Notes under the pieces: model-generated
Seen by the model: the letters and a program-made list of their open reading frames with translations, nothing else
The model's database searches: none
Told to the model about the DNA's origin: nothing
In this document: positions 46,385 to 62,555 of the stretch, one piece after another
Layout of the letters: each line of letters opens with the position of its first letter
Numbering within the stretch: position 1 is the first letter of the stretch
NCBI RefSeq assembly: GCF_030445035.2
Contig: NC_080702.1
Span: forward strand, 29,201,843 to 29,265,842
From: Dasypus novemcinctus
Taxonomy: Eukaryota > Chordata > Mammalia > Cingulata > Dasypodidae
Length of the DNA: 64,000 nucleotides
Reading direction: 5' to 3'
Translations under genes and position numbers: made by a program

Positions 46385-47519
46385 CTGGAGGAGGACAAGT
46401 GGGGGTCAGCGGGCGGGCGAGCAGGGGGATCCTCGGGGGCCCCGGCCTCTCCACCGACCTGCCTCCCGTCTGACTCTGGCCTCACCTGGCTCGCGAGAGG
46501 GTGAGCTGGGGAAGGGCCAGCTCCGCACGGGACTTTGCACCTTCAAAACCTCCAGGAGTCTCCCCCCGTCGTAGCCCCCCAACCGTGGGCAAGCCTGACT
46601 CAGTGGGAGCGGGGCGGGGTCAGCACGGGCCTTTTTGCTTTATTAAATCCCTCTCTTTCCTTTCACGTCGACACAGGGAATAGACACAGAGGGGGTGCGC
46701 CCAAGATGAGATGGCCCCTTCATAATACTTCAACGAGATTTACGACCCCGATCAAGATTCAGGCCCTTTCCAGGACCCCGGGAAGTTGCCCAGTGCTCCT
46801 TCCCACTTGGGGGCTTGCCCCACAGGTGACAGCTCTTCTGACCCCCCTCTGAGATCTTCTTGGCCCAAACTCTTGAATCAGAATCGGAGGCAAGGCTCAG
46901 AGCCAGCTCCCGGGGTCCAGGAAAGAGGGCGGATGGAGGAAGGAGTTAGGTTTGCTGCAGAGATGGGAGCTTCTGGAAGGTGGGACTGTTTTACACGTTC
47001 AGCCTGCCTCGTTTCCCCCAGAAGTTACCAGCATGAAAAAAAGCTGCGTGCGTGTGTGTGTGGAGTGGAGACCAAAGACACAAACCCGAGGCTTTTTAGA
47101 TCCTGGTTAAACAGACACACAAAACCTGGTTGTAATTTGGGGCCGGCTCAAGACGCGCGTTGAGTTATCACTGTGGTCAAGGGATCCTAAGGTTACCGAG
47201 GAAAATGTCCTTCGCTCTTGAGAAATACACAGGGAAGTATTTAGGGGGTAAAAGAGGCTGGTGGAATTCATTTAAAATACTTAAAAACGTAGATGAACAA
47301 TCGCGCAGGGTGGAAGCAACCCAAGGGGAAATCAACGGAGAAACAAAACGTGGTCCACACACACAGGGGAATAGGATTCAGCAAGAAGGAATGAGGTTTC
47401 AGTCCACGCTACATTGTGATTGAACCGTGAAAAGATGATGCTCCATGAAATAAATCAGACACCAAAGGACCAATATCGTACGATTCCACTTTTTTTTTTT
47501 TTTCCAAACAGAAAGTAGA

Positions 47520-47937
47520 GGGAAGCAGATGTGGCTCGACTGATGGGGCGCCCGCCTATCACATGGGAGGTCCAGGGTTCAAACCCCGGGCCTCCTTGAC
47601 CCGTGTGGAGCTGGCCCATGCGCAGTGCTGATGCGCACAAGGAGTGCCCTGCCACTCAGGGGTGTCCCCCGCTTAGGGGAGCCCCACACGCAAGGAGTGC
47701 GCCCCGTGAGGAGAGCCGCCCAGCGCGAAAGAAAGTGCAGCCTGCCCAGGAGTGGCGCCGCACACACGGAGAGCTGATGCAGCAAGATGACGCAACAAGG
47801 AGAAACACAGATTCCCGATGCCGCTGATAAGGATAGAAGCAGTCGCAGAGGAACACACAGCAAATGGACACAGAGAGCAGACAATGGGGGGAGAGGGGAG
47901 AGAAATTTTTTAAAAAATCTTTAAAAAAACACAACCA
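47520..47937 (+). mobile_element. DAS-type SINE
   Basis: Full-length copy (head GGAAGCAGATGTGGCTCGAC, B box GGTTCAAACCCC, tail AAAAAATCTTT). Antisense to the gene. Confidence 0.88.
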
Positions 47938-48244
47938 ACAGATTTCTGGTCCTTTGCATCAGCACCCCTCTGGCTGACTAATACAAGGTCTTTGTGTGCA
48001 TTTTCTCCCTGAAGCTTCCCCCACCACTAGGGGAGGAAGATGCTACATTGGTTGATTCCCATGTCACTGACCCCTTGTCCTACATTCAACAGTGAGTTAA
48101 ACAGCAGAGCTGGGAGCTCTGGACTCCAAACCACAGGGTGAAAGAGTCTGGCTTTTCCCTCTGGAGATGCCTGGTGGTCTGAGGGTGGCAGGAACCCTGC
48201 CCGGCTCTCTTGCATCATCTCATCCATCAAACACTTATGGAAAG

Positions 48245-48660
48245 GGAAGCAGATGTGGCTCAACTGATAGAGCGCCCGCCTACCACATGGGAGGTCCAGG
48301 GTTCAAACCCAGGGCCTCCTGACCTGTGCGATGAGCTGGCCCATGCGCAGTGCTGATGTGCACAAGGAGTGCACTGCCACGCAGGGGTGTCCCCCGCCTA
48401 GGGGAGCCCCATGCGCAAGGAGCACACCTGTAAGGAGAGCTGCCCTGTGTGAAAAAAGTGCAGCCTGCCCAGGAGTGGCCCCGCACACACGGAGAGCTGA
48501 CACAGCAAGATGACGCAACAAGAAGAAACACAGATTCCCGGTGCCGCTGACAAGAATGCAAGCGGACACAGAAGAGCACACAGCGAATGGACACAGAGAG
48601 CAGACAACTGGGGGGCAGAGAAGAGGAGAGAAATAAATAAAAAATAAATCTTTAAATAAT
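48245..48660 (+). mobile_element. DAS-type SINE
   Basis: Full-length copy with head GGAAGCAGATGTGGCTCAAC, B box GGTTCAAACCCAGG and an (AATAAA)n tail. It is about 300 bases from the previous same-strand copy. Confidence 0.88.
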
Positions 48661-48689
48661 AAATAAATATATATTTAAAAAATCGAATC

Positions 48690-49060
48690 CCTTCTTGTGG
48701 CTGTGCACGCCCTGTAAGGAGGGCGTGGATGAGGTGCTGCTTAATCCTCTTCCTGGAAGCCTTTATAAAGGGAATGCATTTAGATACAGTGAAAGAGATG
48801 CCAGAGAAAGCGAGAGAGGGAGAGAGAGACAGCCACGGAGGCCAGAAGCTGGAGGCAGTGAAACCCGGACGAGAAGGGAGAGGCCAGCCGCCGCCGCCAA
48901 GTGCCTTGCCCCGTGGCAGAGGAGCCCGGGCTTGCTGTCGTCCACCTTCGGGAAGCTTTGGCCCTGCTCTGGGCATTTCCTCGCCCGCCCCCACCCCTCC
49001 ACGTTTCCACCGTTGGACGCCGAACCCTCCCGCGGTGTTGGTTTTCCGTGGCCGAGGAGA
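48690..49060 (+). repeat. Unclassified interspersed repeat (LTR-like)
   Basis: Same family as 1600-1990: GCCTTTATAAAGGGAATGC, GAGAGAGACAG, GCCAGAAGCTGG, AGTGAAACCCGGACGAGAAGG. It ends about 120 bases before exon 29 on the plus axis. Confidence 0.45.
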
Positions 49061-49081
49061 CGGAGAACAGTGGGGAAATCA

Positions 49082-51287
<2,206 letters not shown>

Positions 51288-51361
51288 TCAGGGAGGTTGG
51301 GACTGGCTCTGTTTTTGTTTTTTTTTTTCAATTTTCCTTTATTCTTTTTTTTTTAAGATTC

Positions 51362-51720
51362 CTTTTTATTATCCTTTTTTAAAAAAAGATATATAGATCA
51401 CTCAAAATATTTCATTAAAGAGTATAAGAGGTTCCCACATACCCATCCTACACCTACCCCACTCCTCCCACATCAACAGCCTCTTTCATCATTGAGGCAC
51501 ATTCATTGCCTTTGGTGAATACATTTTGGAGCACTGCTGCACCCCATGGATAATAGTTTACATTATGGTTTACACTCTAAACCCAGTCCATTCAGTGGGT
51601 TATGGCAGGATATACAATGTCCAGCATCTGTCCCTGCAACATCATTCAGGACAACCCCAAGTCCTGAAAATGCCCCCACATCACACCTCTTCTTCCCTCT
51701 CCCTGCCCTCGGCACCTCCC
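51362..51720 (-). mobile_element. LINE-like 3' end, reverse
   Basis: Inverted tail and terminal words (TTTTTTAAAAAAAGATATATAG, AAGAGGTTCCCACATACCC), then CATTCATTGCCTTTGGTGAATAC, GGAGCACTGCTGCACC and CAAGTCCTGAAAATGCC. Confidence 0.68.
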
Positions 51721-52424
51721 GTGCAACTGGTTCTGTTTTGCACAGTGAGGTTCCGTGATTTCAAGTGCCTCACCCAAGACCCCCCACCTGAAGTGGCCAA
51801 GGTGGGATCTGAAACCAGGTTTATGATGATGGAGAACGCATAGGGATCTTGGAGGCAAGTGTGTGTGTGTCAGGGGGGTGGTATTTAAGGACGGGTGGTG
51901 AATGTTGAGGAGGTACAAGGGGACACAATCGGGAGTGTGTCTGTGCATGGCTGCTGTGTACAGTTGCACAGGTTGCGCACTGCTCAAAGGCTCCATTTCT
52001 AAGGAGTGTCCCCGTTTATACTGGAGAGTGATAGATTCGCATATGTGTTCAGACAATTTTCTGGCGGGTGGCCATCGAGGGCGTTGTGTGAACGGAAGTG
52101 ACGTCCGAGGCGGAAGGGGTGCCTTGAAGAAACTCGCTGGGATGCGCCTTGTGGGCAGGGGGCGCGTGAGTGGGGCAGGTAGGGAGTCGCGTTCGGATTG
52201 GTATATTTGCCGAGAGAGGGGAGAGGCGAGGGGGCTCAGGACCCACGCCAGAACCTGCCGGGCTTCCAAGGTGGTATTTCCAAGACCTCGGGGAGAAGGC
52301 CCCGGACCAGGGTGAGTCGAGTGAGGCACAAATGAAGGGGCTGCCCCCAAAACTCAAGTCATCGAACTAGATACGTTTTTGCTGCAATATTAAAAAATTT
52401 TAAAAAATAAGTGCCAAGTCAATA

Positions 52425-52870
52425 ATGATGGAGGAATAAAATATGGATTAGAGTGGACTTACTGGTGTTCTGCTATAGAACTATTGTGACTAGTAATGGA
52501 AGAAATTGTAGCATTGATGTGGAGACAGTGGCCATGGGAGGTACTGAGGGTAGGGAGAGGGAAGAAGAGATGATGTGGGGGCATTTTCAGGACTTGGATT
52601 TGCCCTGGGTGGTACTGCAGGGACAGATGCTGGACATTGTGTGTCCTGCCATGGCCCACTGGGTGGACTGGGGGAGAGTTTAAACTACAATGTAAACCAT
52701 TATCCATGTGGTGCAGCAGTGCTCCAAAATGTATTCACCAAATGCAAAGAATGTGCCACGATGATGAAAGAGGTTGTTGATGTGGGAGGAGTGGGGTGAG
52801 GGGTTGGGGGGTATATGGGAACCTCTTATATATTTTTTAATGTAACATTAAAAAAAAATAGAGTAAAAAA
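52425..52870 (+). mobile_element. LINE-like 3' end
   Basis: Co-linear with 44790-45235 from GGAGGAATAAAATATGG through GGCATTTTCAGGACTTGG to TAATGTAACATTAAAAAAAA. Confidence 0.7.
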
Positions 52871-53454
52871 AAAATCACGGCTGGGTGTGGGCCGAGCTGG
52901 TCGCGCTCTTGTCATCATGAGACGTCTACGGCTTGGGGGAGAATGGGCGCAGGATTCTGTGAGCCGTGTGTTAGGACAGGAGTGGAAGAGCCGGGGAGGG
53001 GAGTGGTACCAGGGGGAGGTAAGGTGGACGGGGGTTGAGGCCAGGCAGTCCTGCCCGCACAGCTCAGCTCCGTCTCACGCTAGCTGGAGCTTCAGTCTCC
53101 TCCTCGTTAGAATGGCGATGGACATCTGACCCTAAGAAAAACTGTGTGAGTGCTATGCTGGGTCGACAGAGCCGCAGAGAAAGAAAGCAATGTGGTGGCT
53201 GTCTGGAGTTGGGGACAGGGGGCCGTGGAAGGAGCGGCTGCTTAATGGGCACGAGGTTTGCTTCTGGGGGGGGATGAAAATGGTCTAGAGCTCGGTAGTG
53301 CCTGCACAGCCTTGAGAACGTCCTAAATGGCAGTAACGGTACGTTTTCTATTATGTGCATTTTACGACCGGAAGAAAACCACACACCGTGTGCTTAGAAA
53401 GCAGGTGGCATGTAAAAAACAGCAGGCTTGGCAGCCTTTGGATTCCGTGACTAG

Positions 53455-53660
53455 GGGAGAGTGTGAACTACAATGTAAACCACTATCCATGTGGTGCAGC
53501 AGTGCTCCAAAATGTATTGACCAAATGCAACGAATGTGCCATGATGATGAAAGAGGTTGATGTGGGAGGAGTTGGGGGGGTTGTGGGGGGGCACATGGGG
53601 ACCTCATGTATTTTTTAACATAACAATTTTTGTGATCTCTGTATCTTCAAAAAATACAAT
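53455..53660 (+). mobile_element. LINE-like 3' end, short 5'-truncated copy
   Basis: Begins at GGGAGAGTGTGAACTACAATG and runs through GGTGCAGCAGTGCTCCAAAATG to CATGTATTTTTTAACATAAC, then CTTCAAAAAATACAATAAAAA. Confidence 0.65.
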
Positions 53661-53734
53661 AAAAAATGATGGGGTGGCGGTGGGGAGTGAGTTACATGGG
53701 AACCGCTTATATATATATATATTTAATTAATTAA

Positions 53735-54060
53735 TTTTTTTGTCTTTATTTTTTTAATGTTACATTCAAAACATAGGAGGTCCCCATATACCCCCCACCC
53801 TCTCACCCCACTCCTCCCCTCATATCAACAACCTCCTCCATCATCATGAGACATTCATTGCATCTGGTGAATACATCTCTGAGCATCACTGCACCTCATG
53901 GTCAATGGTCCACACCATAGCCCACACTCTCCCATGTTCCATCCAGTGGGCCACGGGAGGACATACAATGTCCAGCAACTGCTCCTGCAGCCCCACCCAG
54001 GATGTAACGTCACATTTTGTGTGATCTATGTATCTTTAAAAAAAAAAAGACAATTAAATA
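53735..54060 (-). mobile_element. LINE-like 3' end, reverse, forming an inverted pair
   Basis: Inverted terminal words (TTTTTAATGTTACATTCAAAAC, AGGAGGTCCCCATATACCCC), then CATTCATTGCATCTGGTGAATAC and GGCCACGGGAGGACATACAATG. It lies about 75 bases after an opposite-strand copy. Confidence 0.65.
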
Positions 54061-54348
54061 AAAAAGTATCGCCATTTTAAATCCGCACGGGCAGGGTGGC
54101 GCGGAGGCCGCTGCCTCTGCATTCCTCGGGCCTCCCTTTCTGCGCACGAGGAGGGGCGTCTTCCAGGGGGTGGGGGAAGCACTTGGACCCTCAGGGTTCC
54201 GTGGGGCCGGGAGGCGGCCAGATTGTAGCCCCTCTGAGCCCACTGGGGCGCGGGCCCCACGTGGACCTAGCGCCGTCCCTGTCTCGGCCAGCCTGGAGTG
54301 CGTCCCTCCCCTCGCGTGGGCTCTCGGGCCCCCGGGCCGGGTCACTTA

Positions 54349-54510
<162 letters not shown>

Positions 54511-54689
54511 TTAGCGAATGAGGTGTGTGTGGGGGGAGGGCTCTGGACATTCGTCTCCGGCCGCCAGAGACGGCAGGGGGTGTTCCAAGGGGTCCACCGG
54601 CCACAGCCCAGGAGGCAGTGGCTCCGGCTCTTTCTCCCTGCGCCGGGAGATCCTGGGCAAACCCGCTGTGACACAAATCCAAGGAGGAT

Positions 54690-55130
54690 GCCTTTTGGGT
54701 ACTGAATCATGTCTCTTCTGCAAAAGAGAAGCTCAAATCTTAATCCACATCCCGTAGGTAAAGCATGGTAAAGCAAGCCGGAGTGTGGGCTAATTCATGA
54801 CCAGCATTTTCGAAGGTCCTATTTCAGGTGCCACCCGTTGACTCGAGGTGCTGGGCTCGATCTAATAGGACCGGTCGCCTCATAAAGACAGGAGATCCCG
54901 ATACAGGCAGTTAGAAGAAACCAGGTGCCCAAAGTCAGGGAAAGCACCACGAAGAGACGAGGCCATTGCCGCGTGATGGAGACCGCCAGCCCCGGAACGC
55001 TATGCCTCTGGGAAAAAGCACGGCCTCGATGTCGAGCTTCCAGCCTCTGAGTTGTGAACCGATAAACTCCTGTGGTTTAAGCCAAACCATCGTCTGGTAT
55101 TTGTCATAGCAGCCCTTGCAGACCAAGATG
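54690..55130 (+). repeat. MaLR (MLT1-like) LTR fragment
   Basis: Starts TTTTGGGTACTGAATCATGTC-like words. Its interior has GGACCGGTCGCCTCATAAAGAC, then CTTCCAGCCTCTGAGTTGTG, GTGGTTTAAGCCAAACCATC and TATTTGTCATAGCAGCCCTTGCAGACCAAGATG, the typical order of this LTR group's 3' end. Confidence 0.55.
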
Positions 55131-56095
55131 TGGCTGCAGGCTCAGAACCCAGCACTCTCTTTCCGGGCTGCAAATTCTTAGCCTTGAGGGCGAGAGCCAC
55201 TGGCTCGCAGGGAGATGCAGGGTGCGTTTCTGGGTGCCGCCCCTTTGCGTGGCTGGGATCCTTCCCATTTCCATCGTCAGCCACCAAAATAACAGGCTAC
55301 CTCGTGGGACGTGGTAACGCGTGCTACGAGCAACAACAGCAATTTTTATGGAGCACCTTGTCTGTGAAAAGCTTTGTGCTTTGCACACACGAGGATGCTC
55401 CCAGGATGGGCGGGCGAAGTTCAGGCCCACGGGGCTTTGTCCGTGATCCCCAATTCTAGGAAGCTCAGGTTGGCAAGTTGGGGTCTGCGGATAATATCTG
55501 GCCCGCTGCCTGTTTTTCTGAACGTCCCTCGGGCTGAGAATGGTTCTCCCCCTTTGAAATGGTGGGAAACCAGTCATCCACAGAACGCATCTTGTGACGA
55601 GTGAAAATGATCGGAAGTGAAGTTTGACCGGCACGCAGTCGCTCACGTATCACTGCTCTCAGCCTGCAAGAGCAGAGCTGAGTGGCTTGCGATAGAAACC
55701 CTCTGGCCTGAAGAGCTGAAAATATTTACTCTTGGGCCTGTTGCAGAAGAATTCTGCAGACCCTTGACCTAATTTGTTTTTCAACAAAAGCCTGACCTGA
55801 TAGGACATGAGGCTCTTTGGACTTATCTTATTTGGTGCAAACAGTCACATGCTCTATTGCAGAAATCCTGTGTTTGATTCCAGGGCTGCCTGAGACCCTG
55901 CGGGGGCGTGTTTCATCCTGTGTGTTATGTGCACAGTCCAATCTTCCTAAAATCTAAAAAAATTCTGAAGCACACCTTGCGTCGAAGGGCTCAGATAAGG
56001 GCCCGTACACGTGTATTAACAGCCCCCACTGGACAAAGGTGCCGACGGCGAGGCTGAGCCACCGGCTGATGCAACACCAACTCCCCAAGCCTTTT

Positions 56096-56497
56096 CTTCT
56101 CTTCTTTTTTTTTCATTCCCACCCCTCCCACCCTGGTTGTCTGTTCTCTGTGTCTATTTGCTGCGTCTTCTTTGTCCGCTTCTGTTGTTGTCAGTGGCAT
56201 GGGACTCTGTGTTTTTTTTTGTTGCATCATCTTGTTGTGTCACCTTTCCATGTGTGCGGCGCCATTCCTGGGCAGGCTGCACTTTCTTTCACGCTGGGCA
56301 GCTCTCCTTACGGGGTGTACTCCTTGCGCGTGGGACTCCCCTACATGGGGACACCCCTGCGTGGCAGGGCACTCCTTGCATGCATCAGCACTGCACATGG
56401 ACCAGCTCACCACACGGGTCAAGGAGGCCCGGGGTTTGAACCGCGAACCTCCCATGTGGTAGGCGGACGCTCTAACCACTGGACCAAGTCTGCTTCC
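56096..56497 (-). mobile_element. DAS-type SINE, reverse, with target-site duplication
   Basis: Inverted tail to inverted head (CTAACCACTGGACCAAGTCTGC). Flanked by CTCCCCAAGCCTTTT (56081-56095) and CTCCCCAACCCTTTT (56498-56512), a 15-base duplication with one mismatch. Sense to the gene; about 150 bases from the exon 26 donor. Confidence 0.88.
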
Positions 56498-56647
56498 CTC
56501 CCCAACCCTTTTCCCTTCAATTCCAGAGCCAAGCTGCCTGCAATCGAGTCACCCCCCCCCCACCTCCAAGCCCCAGGGGACGGTGCCTCTGGCTAACCCC
56601 CTCCCACCGGCCGCAATGGGGATATCCCGGGGAGAATAGGGACCCAC

Positions 56648-56808
56648 CGGCAATCCTTCTCAAACTCCTTGGATTCATCGGTGCAGTGGAAAAACTTCCC
56701 CTTGAAGAGCTGCACGGCCACCACGGCGAAGATGAACATGAAGAGCATGTACACGATGAGGATGTTGAAGACGTTTTTGAGCGAGTTCACCACACAGTCG
56801 AACACGGC
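56648..56808 (-). CDS. CACNA1A: CACNA1A exon 26 (III S5)
   Basis: 161 bases: [53 protein letters not shown](R). It encodes the S4-S5 linker, S5 and the start of the domain III turret. The donor is TGCCG|GTGGGT and the acceptor is GCCAG|GCC. Confidence 0.97.
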
Positions 56809-58586
<1,778 letters not shown>

Positions 58587-61500
58587 TCAGGGTGGGGAGA
58601 AGGGAAGAGAGGGAGCTGGGTCAGGCGGGGGGTGGGGTGGGTGGCCACGGTTCCACATGACCCCACCGTCCCTATTCCTGGGGTGAGCCCGGCGCCGCCC
58701 GCCCTCCCTGGAGAGACGCGGTCTGGTTTGCCCGGTGGGGCAGGGGGCTCTTTGCGATTTTGGTCTCAGGGTTTGTTGAGCCATCGCTGGCAGGCACCAG
58801 CTTGGAAGTGCGGGACTCTCTGCCACCCGTTGGGGCCCGGGTGGCTCTAAAACCCCACACCGGGGCGCTCACTGCGCCTTCCCCAACTCCCGCCAAGTGA
58901 ACTCCAGGTCTGGGGGGCTGGCGAGCCCCGTGCTCTGCCTTCAGGGGTAGCGGAGTCTTAGAAAATGGGATTCCCCCCCCCCCCAACAGGATTCAAGAAG
59001 ATGCTTGACATGACTTTTAACCCAAGACCCCCTCCTCTTCCACGAACCCGTCTTGGAAGGCAAGAACCAGGTGTCGGACTTCCATCCTGGTCTCTGCCTC
59101 CGTCTTCCAAGGCGGGGTGGGTCTCTTGGCCCATCTCGGCCAGAGAGAACACGGAGAAGCTCGGTTCGGGGTCTGGGGGGCCTGGGTTTAGCAATGACAA
59201 CACAGGGGTGCCATGCCAACCCCAGCCGGCCACAGCCGAGCCAAGAGGAGGATTTTGGACGCGGCCACGAAGCGACTCACGGCTGATGGCACTCACCGCC
59301 CGCCCCGACGCCCGTGTTGGAGATCCGAGGGCGGTGGTCAGCTCCCTGTCCCCCCGCCCCTCCTCAATGACCGCCACGCTCCCTCCACGGCCACCGTCTT
59401 GGCGTGGACCCCCGTCCCCCATCTCCAGCTTCCTTCCCACTCGGGCTCTCTTCTGCCTGCTACAGCCAAAGCCTAATGACCGCGTCGCTCTCCTGCTCAC
59501 AGTCCTTCCAGAGCTTCCCAAGTCCCAGGAGAAGTACGAGCGTCTTGGCACGGCGTTCCAGGCTCTGTGAGGTCCTAGTCCAACCCGCCTTTCCATTCCA
59601 CTTCTCGCTACACTGGCTTTGGTTTTAGAAAGAACACGCCTCAAAGGCTGCAGCTGTGATGTATTCTTCTGCTTTCCCATCTCCCCTACCCCCTTGGATT
59701 CTTGTCTCGGCACCTACCACGCACCTGGCACGTGACCTGGCAAACATCTCCCTCCAGTTACTTCCGGGGTTGAGCTGCCCCTGAGAATCCCAGCAAGGCA
59801 TGGGTGCAAAAATCACCATTCTTTATGCCGTTTGCTTTTTTTTCAGGATTCCCTTCTCTCTCTTTTTCAAGAAATAAAGAGAATTGGCCTTTGGGGGCGG
59901 GGAAAAAAACCCCCTGCTAGGCACAGATGTGCTGCAGGGCTCAGGTGTCTGGACATTTTTGTTTTTCAGTAAATCAGAGTCATCATCACCATCTTAAGGC
60001 TCCACCCCCACGTGAGACATGCCTGGCGGCCGTCCCTGAGATAATTTTGGGCAGAGATGTAGAGTCAGCTCATTGCATCCCACGGAGAGAGTGCTCCCTC
60101 TCCTACGATGTCTCCCAGCCCCTCTGCTCAGCTCAGAGAAGCCTCCGGCAGGTGCCAGTGGATCCTTCACGCCTCCGCTAACTTCCCCTTTTTAACAAAG
60201 AACCCGGCTCGAAGGCAAAGGCCCAGTTTGAACGCAGCTTTTAACAAGGACCCTGGTTGTTTCCTCTCTGTTACACTCCCTTCTGCAGCTGTGTTCTCTC
60301 TGGAGTTAGCAATACGGGCCGGAAGGGGAGTGATATCAAGTTCCCGTTCGAAAAGAGATTGGCTTTCTGGATGCGAGCTGGAGGAAAAAGCTTCCGGTGA
60401 GGAGACACCCAGGTCGCCGGAGGAACTGGGTGAAATTTCCAGAGCCACCCCTGCCGCTCTGAAAGCAGTGCTGGAGCGGGGATCCTCCCACCCTGTGCAG
60501 ATGCCACTGGCAAAAACCCTCCAGAGGCACCAGCCACTTTGCCGGGAGACCCTCCTTGGGGGCGGGGACCCTCCCTCCTCTGAGAACTCCAAGATCTGGC
60601 CTTTTCATGGTTTTCCCATCGGGGAGGCTGGGGGTGGGGGGTGTCCCAGGCCTCTGACCCCCGTTCCCACTCTGGCCGCCTGTTGAAACGGGACCCCGGG
60701 AAGCCCACCCCGGGGCCTTTTTGATCCTCTGCCAAGAACTCGGCTAACGGAGGTTCAGGGGGTGAGGGGGTGAGGTGGGGGGCGGGGGGGCAGGGCACAG
60801 GCCCGGAACCGCCGCGGCCACACCAGGGCAGGGAGCACGAGACAGAGCGCGAGAGACAGACAGAAGGACTTTACCGTGTACTGCTCCTGGGGCACGTGGC
60901 GTCGGAGGGAGACACAGATCGTAAGCGGCCTCAGAAGAGAGAACACAGGACACACACGTACACACACGCACGTCGGAGCGTCCCCAGCCCCCGCCCGGGC
61001 GCGGGAGGGCGGCCTCCGGCTCTGGCCAACGTCCACCCCCCCACCCCCCACCCCACCACATCGGGCCTCCCCGCCTCGGCGGGGCCACGGCTCCAAGAAA
61101 GCCTGGATTCCGAGGTGGAGCGGGACAGCCAGGAAGCCGCCGATGGGTCCGAGGCGGACTGGTCGCCCAAGGTCACTGCCAAGAGCCGGAGAAAAGGCCC
61201 TTTTCTCCAGAGGTTCTGGCGCCGGAAGGTTCCGGAAAGGCCTTAACGGGTATGCGTGATGGCGCTGGGCGGACCTGGGTTTGAATCCTACCACTGCCCC
61301 TCGTGATCCTCATGGGATGCTGGCGGCTTTGGGTTTGCCCCTTGGTTCTCGAAGGAAGGGTCAGCCACGGGACCGGAGCTGGGACAGGCTTACAGGCTGA
61401 CGATTCTCCACTAGCGACCGTGCGCCAAAGTTCCGGCCGTCAGAACGGCGGAGACGCTCCCTCGCACCCAGCTGAGGCTCTAGAACGTTCCGTCCAGGCC

Positions 61501-62249
61501 CCTTTAGAAGTCAGTGGCACGTAGCTGTATTTTCACAGAATGGTTTAAATGGGAAAACATTCCCACTACCTTATGAGAAGCGATTTCGCCAGCATAGCGT
61601 GGTTATGGCCATTCACAAATGCCCTCACCGCCGTTCTTCTCCTTTTAGCTGAACCTGGGATTTTCCTTATTTATGTCTCAGAGACTTAAAGCCTTCCGAT
61701 CGTTTCTCTGCTGGTGGAGACCTGAAATCCGGCAGCCGGGCGGCCAAAAGGCCCACCTGCGGTGCTCTGGGCTTGCCCTGGACAACTGACAAAACGAGGA
61801 GGCTGGACCAGCTCCACGCCCAAAAGAGTAGGCCCAACTGCAAGCCAAATGGTTCCATTCCTCGGCCCCAGGATATCTACATCCCTTCTCAGCCTGACGC
61901 AGAGTGGACAGCATCCCCAGTCCCTCAAGACTGAGGCAAGAACAAAAGTAAGGGCGAGTGTAGCCGCTGACGAAAGCAGATGATTTTGTAGTTATCTGGT
62001 GTTAACCAAGGAACTTGTAAGACTGATATAAAAAATTAATAAAATGTACCCACTGGATTTCCCTACTTCCTCCTCCACTGTGTTCCTCTGATGGGATCTG
62101 GTGGCTCTCAGAGATCACCGTATCCAGAAATTACTGCAGAATTGTACATTAGGGATGGTTGAGAGACTTCCAATGATAGCTGTTTCCTGCCTAACCCCTG
62201 ATTAGGGTTATATCTGTGAGTCTTCCGGGCATCACTGCGTTTGGGGGCA

Positions 62250-62385
62250 GGAAGATGGCACAGTTAAGCCCATTTATGGGCGAGGAGGCTGAGGCCCAGA
62301 GAGGGTGAATGAGCTACCCACGGACACACAGCGAGGAAGCGGAGATTAAGATTCAAACCCAGGTACAACATCTTGCACGCTAATC
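62250..62385 (+). mobile_element. MIR-like SINE fragment
   Basis: CCCATTTATGGGCGAGGAGG, CTGAGGCCCAGAGAGGGTGAATGAG, CCACGGACACACAGCGAGGAAG and GATTCAAACCCAGG follow the MIR core order. Confidence 0.75.
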
Positions 62386-62459
62386 TTATTTCCACGGGAA
62401 TCCCACAAACGCCTGCAGCAGCAGGGGTCGTTTTGATAAAAAGGGAGCAGCGTGAAGTT

Positions 62460-62555
62460 TTTAATTTTTTTTTGGAGGTACCAGGGATCGAACCCAGGAC
62501 CTTGTACATGGGAAGCAGGTGCTCAACCATCGCGCTTCATCTACTCCCCCTCCCC
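62460..62555 (-). mobile_element. Short tRNA-only SINE, reverse
   Basis: T run, GGAGGTACCAGGGATCGAACCCAGG (inverted B box intact), then GCAGGTGCTCAACCATCGCGCTTCATC. Same type as 5245-5341. Confidence 0.78.

Noticed and set aside
60860..60960. Possible exon encoding RRHVPQEQYTVK
   Set aside because: It does not match any Cav2.1 domain III peptide expected between exons 24 and 25, and exon 25 needs the III S3 end directly before it.
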